Source: Candidatus Omnitrophota bacterium
GTDB lineage: Bacteria; Omnitrophota; Gorgyraeia; Velamenicoccales; Velamenicoccaceae
NCBI GenBank assembly: GCA_020052645.1
Contig: JAGVOQ010000020.1
Coordinates: 1 to 62,554 of the forward strand
DNA length: 62,554 nt
Direction of reading: 5' to 3'
Numbering within the stretch: the first letter of the stretch is position 1; each line of letters begins with the position of its first letter. Made by a program: the position numbers and the translations under genes. Below are positions 60,510 to 62,554 of the stretch, in pieces. The notes beneath the pieces are model-generated. The model made no database searches. It was not told where the DNA came from and saw only the letters and a list, made by a program, of their open reading frames with translations.

Positions 60510-61438
60510 AAAACGCCTTCATCAATAAACGTACTTCCCACGCCTATTGTTTTTCCGGTCCTCAAGGTGTCGGTAAAAAGAAGACAGCTCTTAATTTCGC
60601 TAAGCTTCTTATGTGTGCGCATGTCCAAAATACCGAGCCATGCGATATCTGTTCGTCCTGCGTTAAGGTGAACGCGCTGAATCATCCGGACGTGCTTGTG
60701 GTGGCGCCTGAGGGGCAGTTCATTAAAATTGACTCTATCCGTGAAGCTTGCCGCCGTTTGAATTTAAAAGGTTTTGAGTCGTCGAAAAAGATTCTCATCA
60801 TTTCCAAGGCTCAGTCTTTAAATGAAGAGTCTTCCAATGCGCTCTTGAAGACTTTAGAAGAGCCTTCTGCGGATACCGTCATTATTCTTTTGACGGATGC
60901 TTTGAAATCTATATTGCCGACCATTCGCTCCCGCTGTCAGCGCATTGTCTTCCAGGCTTTGCCTGAAGGCGTGCTTAAGAAGATGCTTGAAGCGCAGTTT
61001 AAATTATCGGACGAAGAGGCTCTTTATCTGGTGCGAATCTCGATGGGCCGCTTAGGAGTGGCTTTAAAGTATCACGAAGCGCGCTTATTTGAAAGAAAAA
61101 ATAAAATGTTGGAGGACGTGTTAAGGCCTGACTATCCCTTAGATAAACTTCTTGCAATTGGTTCTCTAGAAAGATCGGAAAAGAATTTGAAGATAGACGA
61201 GATCCTGTGCGTCCTTTCTAGCTGGTTCAGGGATCTCGTGCTGGCAAAGACAGCAGGACCTTTTAAAAACTTCATAAATGTCGATAGGAAAGATGATATA
61301 ATAATGGCCTCTCGACGGTACACATTATCTGAAATTGAAGGGTGTATTTCCGCTATCGCGGATACGGCTTTTGAAAATGAACGTAATATCAACTGGCGGA
61401 TTTCAATGGCCAACTTAAGGATGGAATTATGGAAGTAA
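60461..61438 (+). CDS. holB: DNA polymerase III delta-prime subunit
   Basis: 325 residues from GTG, with AGGAGG upstream. AAA+ clamp-loader subunit: GPQGVGKKKTALNFAKLL (about 27-44), a zinc module CDICSSCVKVNALNHPDV (about 59-76), and SSNALLKTLEEPSADTVIILLT with an SRC (IRSRCQ) sensor region. It helps load the sliding clamp. A start inside tmk suggests translational coupling. Confidence 0.88.
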   Translation: MSFQEVIGQEAAIAQLKNAFINKRTSHAYCFSGPQGVGKKKTALNFAKLLMCAHVQNTEPCDICSSCVKVNALNHPDVLVVAPEGQFIKIDSIREACRRLNLKGFESSKKILIISKAQSLNEESSNALLKTLEEPSADTVIILLTDALKSILPTIRSRCQRIVFQALPEGVLKKMLEAQFKLSDEEALYLVRISMGRLGVALKYHEARLFERKNKMLEDVLRPDYPLDKLLAIGSLERSEKNLKIDEILCVLSSWFRDLVLAKTAGPFKNFINVDRKDDIIMASRRYTLSEIEGCISAIADTAFENERNINWRISMANLRMELWK

Positions 61439-62208
61439 TCGCTCAAGTGCGTTTGCGGGAGATGGGATCGGCGTTTTGTTGGAAGTGCGAAGGTTTTGTT
61501 CTAAAAATCGGGGACATCGTTATCGTTGAGGCTGAACGCGGTTTGGATTATGGGCAGGTGATCAGTGAACCGGTGATGGTTGAAAAACCCGATGAATCCG
61601 TTAAGACGATTTTGCGTCTGGCGAGCGACGCGGACCGCAAGCAGATTGAAGAAAACAAAAAGAAGGCCCGCGAAGCTTCTCTGACATGCGAGCAGAAGGT
61701 TTTGGAGCATAAATTGGACATGAAGCTGGTAGGCGCTGAATATTCATTCGATCGTTCGAAGATCCTTTTTTATTTTACGGCAGAAGGTCGCGTGGATTTT
61801 AGGAATTTGGTTAAAGACTTAGCGAAGGTGTTTAAGGCCAGGATCGAGTTGCGGCAAATAGGCGTGCGCGACGAAGCTAAGATGTTCGGAGGTTTTGGAC
61901 CTTGCGGCCGCGAGTTGTGCTGTTGTCGGTTTTTAAAAGATTTTGAACCGGTGACCATCCGCATGGCTAAAGATCAGAACTTGTCTTTAAACCCGCCCAA
62001 GATATCAGGCCTTTGCGGCAGGCTCATGTGCTGTTTATCTTATGAACATGAGCATTACAAAGAAATGAACAAGGGGCTTCCCAGGGAAGGCGAACGGGTT
62101 GATACGCCTGAAGGGAAAGGGAAGGTCATCTCTGTGAATGTTTTAAAAAGACTGGCTGCGGTTTTATTGGAAGACGGAAAGATCGTTGAAATGAATTATA
62201 AGAAATAA
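61429..62208 (+). CDS. ricT: PSP1-domain protein RicT (YaaT)
   Basis: 259 residues. PSP1 domain with VIVEAERGLDYGQVI (about 31-45), GGFGPCGRELCCCRFL (about 155-170) and GLCGRLMCCLSYE (about 190-202); the clustered cysteines match the 4Fe-4S-binding RicT/YaaT of Firmicutes. There it works with RicA and RicF in RNase Y-dependent RNA maturation; neither partner is visible here. It overlaps holB by 10 bp. Confidence 0.9.
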   Translation: MEVIAQVRLREMGSAFCWKCEGFVLKIGDIVIVEAERGLDYGQVISEPVMVEKPDESVKTILRLASDADRKQIEENKKKAREASLTCEQKVLEHKLDMKLVGAEYSFDRSKILFYFTAEGRVDFRNLVKDLAKVFKARIELRQIGVRDEAKMFGGFGPCGRELCCCRFLKDFEPVTIRMAKDQNLSLNPPKISGLCGRLMCCLSYEHEHYKEMNKGLPREGERVDTPEGKGKVISVNVLKRLAAVLLEDGKIVEMNYKK

Positions 62209-62264
62209 TTGTATTTAGTTTTTACCTAAGCCACCAACGAAGTTGGTGATTGTTCTTTGGAAAA

Positions 62265-62457
62265 ATTGTTTTAAGGGCTCCGTCTTCGGGCCGAAGGAAT
62301 GCTTCGCATCGCAGTACATCCAGCTAAAAATGCACAACTCGCCCTGGAAAATAAGAATCACAGAGGAAACAGCTCAAACAAGTGCATTTTTGCGCTTTAA
62401 AAAGAGCGCCGCTGGATTTCCTGCTTTCCTTCGGCAGGCGCTTTGCCTTAAAACAAT
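62265..62457. other. Nested inverted-repeat element, 190 bp
   Basis: Three nested stems: ATTGTTTTAAGG (62265-62276) with 62446-62457; ATCCAGC (62318-62324) with 62411-62417; AAAAATGCAC (62326-62335) with 62382-62391. An open frame through the region has no ribosome site and no homology. It could be a structured RNA or a miniature transposon. Confidence 0.55.
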
Positions 62458-62496
62458 CTTTCTTTCAAGAAGCCATTGACTCAAAGTTGGTCGAGA

Positions 62497-62537
62497 TTTA
62501 CCCCGTTAGAGAACGAAGTTCTCTAACGGGGTTTACT
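62497..62537. mobile_element. Palindrome-ended miniature element, short form
   Basis: The same bare palindrome with flanking TTTAC as at 12656-12697. It lies at the right edge of the window, beyond the nested inverted repeat, with no gene touching it. Confidence 0.75.
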
Positions 62538-62554
62538 AAAAGGTTATTATTTTA

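Noticed and set aside
62243-62479. 78-residue open frame at the right edge
   Set aside because: It runs through a nested inverted repeat, lacks a ribosome site and has no recognisable domain.

Overview
The window is a gene-dense, roughly 40% GC bacterial chromosome segment. The gene content points to a diderm: BtuB, MlaEFD, LolCD and a PagL-like lipid A deacylase imply an outer membrane, while McsA, McsB, ClpC and RicT are better known from Firmicutes-type bacteria. That mix, together with the carboxynorspermidine genes, type IV minor pilins and many small hypothetical membrane proteins, suggests a candidate-phylum diderm, most likely Omnitrophota (OP3). This is an inference from gene content; no rRNA gene is present.

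Layout. (1) 1-5.5 kb is accessory: small orphan genes (zinc-ribbon membrane protein, DUF5674 pair, collagen-like secreted protein, two-CW protein), several preceded by the same hairpin-plus-promoter module, with dispersed repeats between them. (2) 5.5-15 kb holds a CorA-like transporter on the minus strand, then plus-strand genes for a DUF900 lipoprotein, a transglutaminase-like protein, a bestrophin-like membrane protein, a B12-binding radical SAM enzyme, GalT and a CrtI-like oxidoreductase. (3) 15-20.6 kb is a cobalamin uptake locus (btuF-btuC-btuD, then btuB) with two cobalamin riboswitches. (4) 20.6-23.5 kb has an isoprenylcysteine-methyltransferase-like protein, a PIG-L deacetylase and a GNAT. 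(5) 23.6-26.4 kb (minus) is a PilV/PilW/PilX-type minor pilin operon, divergent from addA-addB. (6) 32.7-42.2 kb contains PEGA and GT2 genes, a ZIP transporter, DUF192, PagL, YqeY, then polyamine genes (nspC, a carboxynorspermidine synthase, an AdoMet-decarboxylase-like gene). (7) 42.5-62.2 kb is a long plus-strand housekeeping run: lysS-lolC-lolD-ilvE-mcsA-mcsB-clpC-mlaE-mlaF-mlaD-radA-yacL-like-ispD-ispF-cysE-cysS-tmk-holB-ricT. Its order matches the Firmicutes clpC supercluster, with an mla operon inserted and without ctsR, disA or gltX.

The most unusual content is between the genes. Three families of non-coding elements recur. (a) A structured leader of about 120-200 nt precedes the PEGA gene, pagL (two copies), ilvE, clpC and mlaD. 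Its last helix usually ends at the Shine-Dalgarno sequence, and the stems covary between copies. A further copy lies upstream of the btuB riboswitch without a gene of its own. (b) Right-end-like, omega-RNA-like pieces of IS200/IS605-type elements occur at five places with no tnpA or tnpB in the window. (c) A palindromic miniature element with CCCCGTTAGAG ends occurs twice at about 120 bp and twice as a short bare palindrome; one copy supplies the stop codon of cysS. A 190-nt nested inverted repeat lies at the right edge and a four-stem structure at the left edge.
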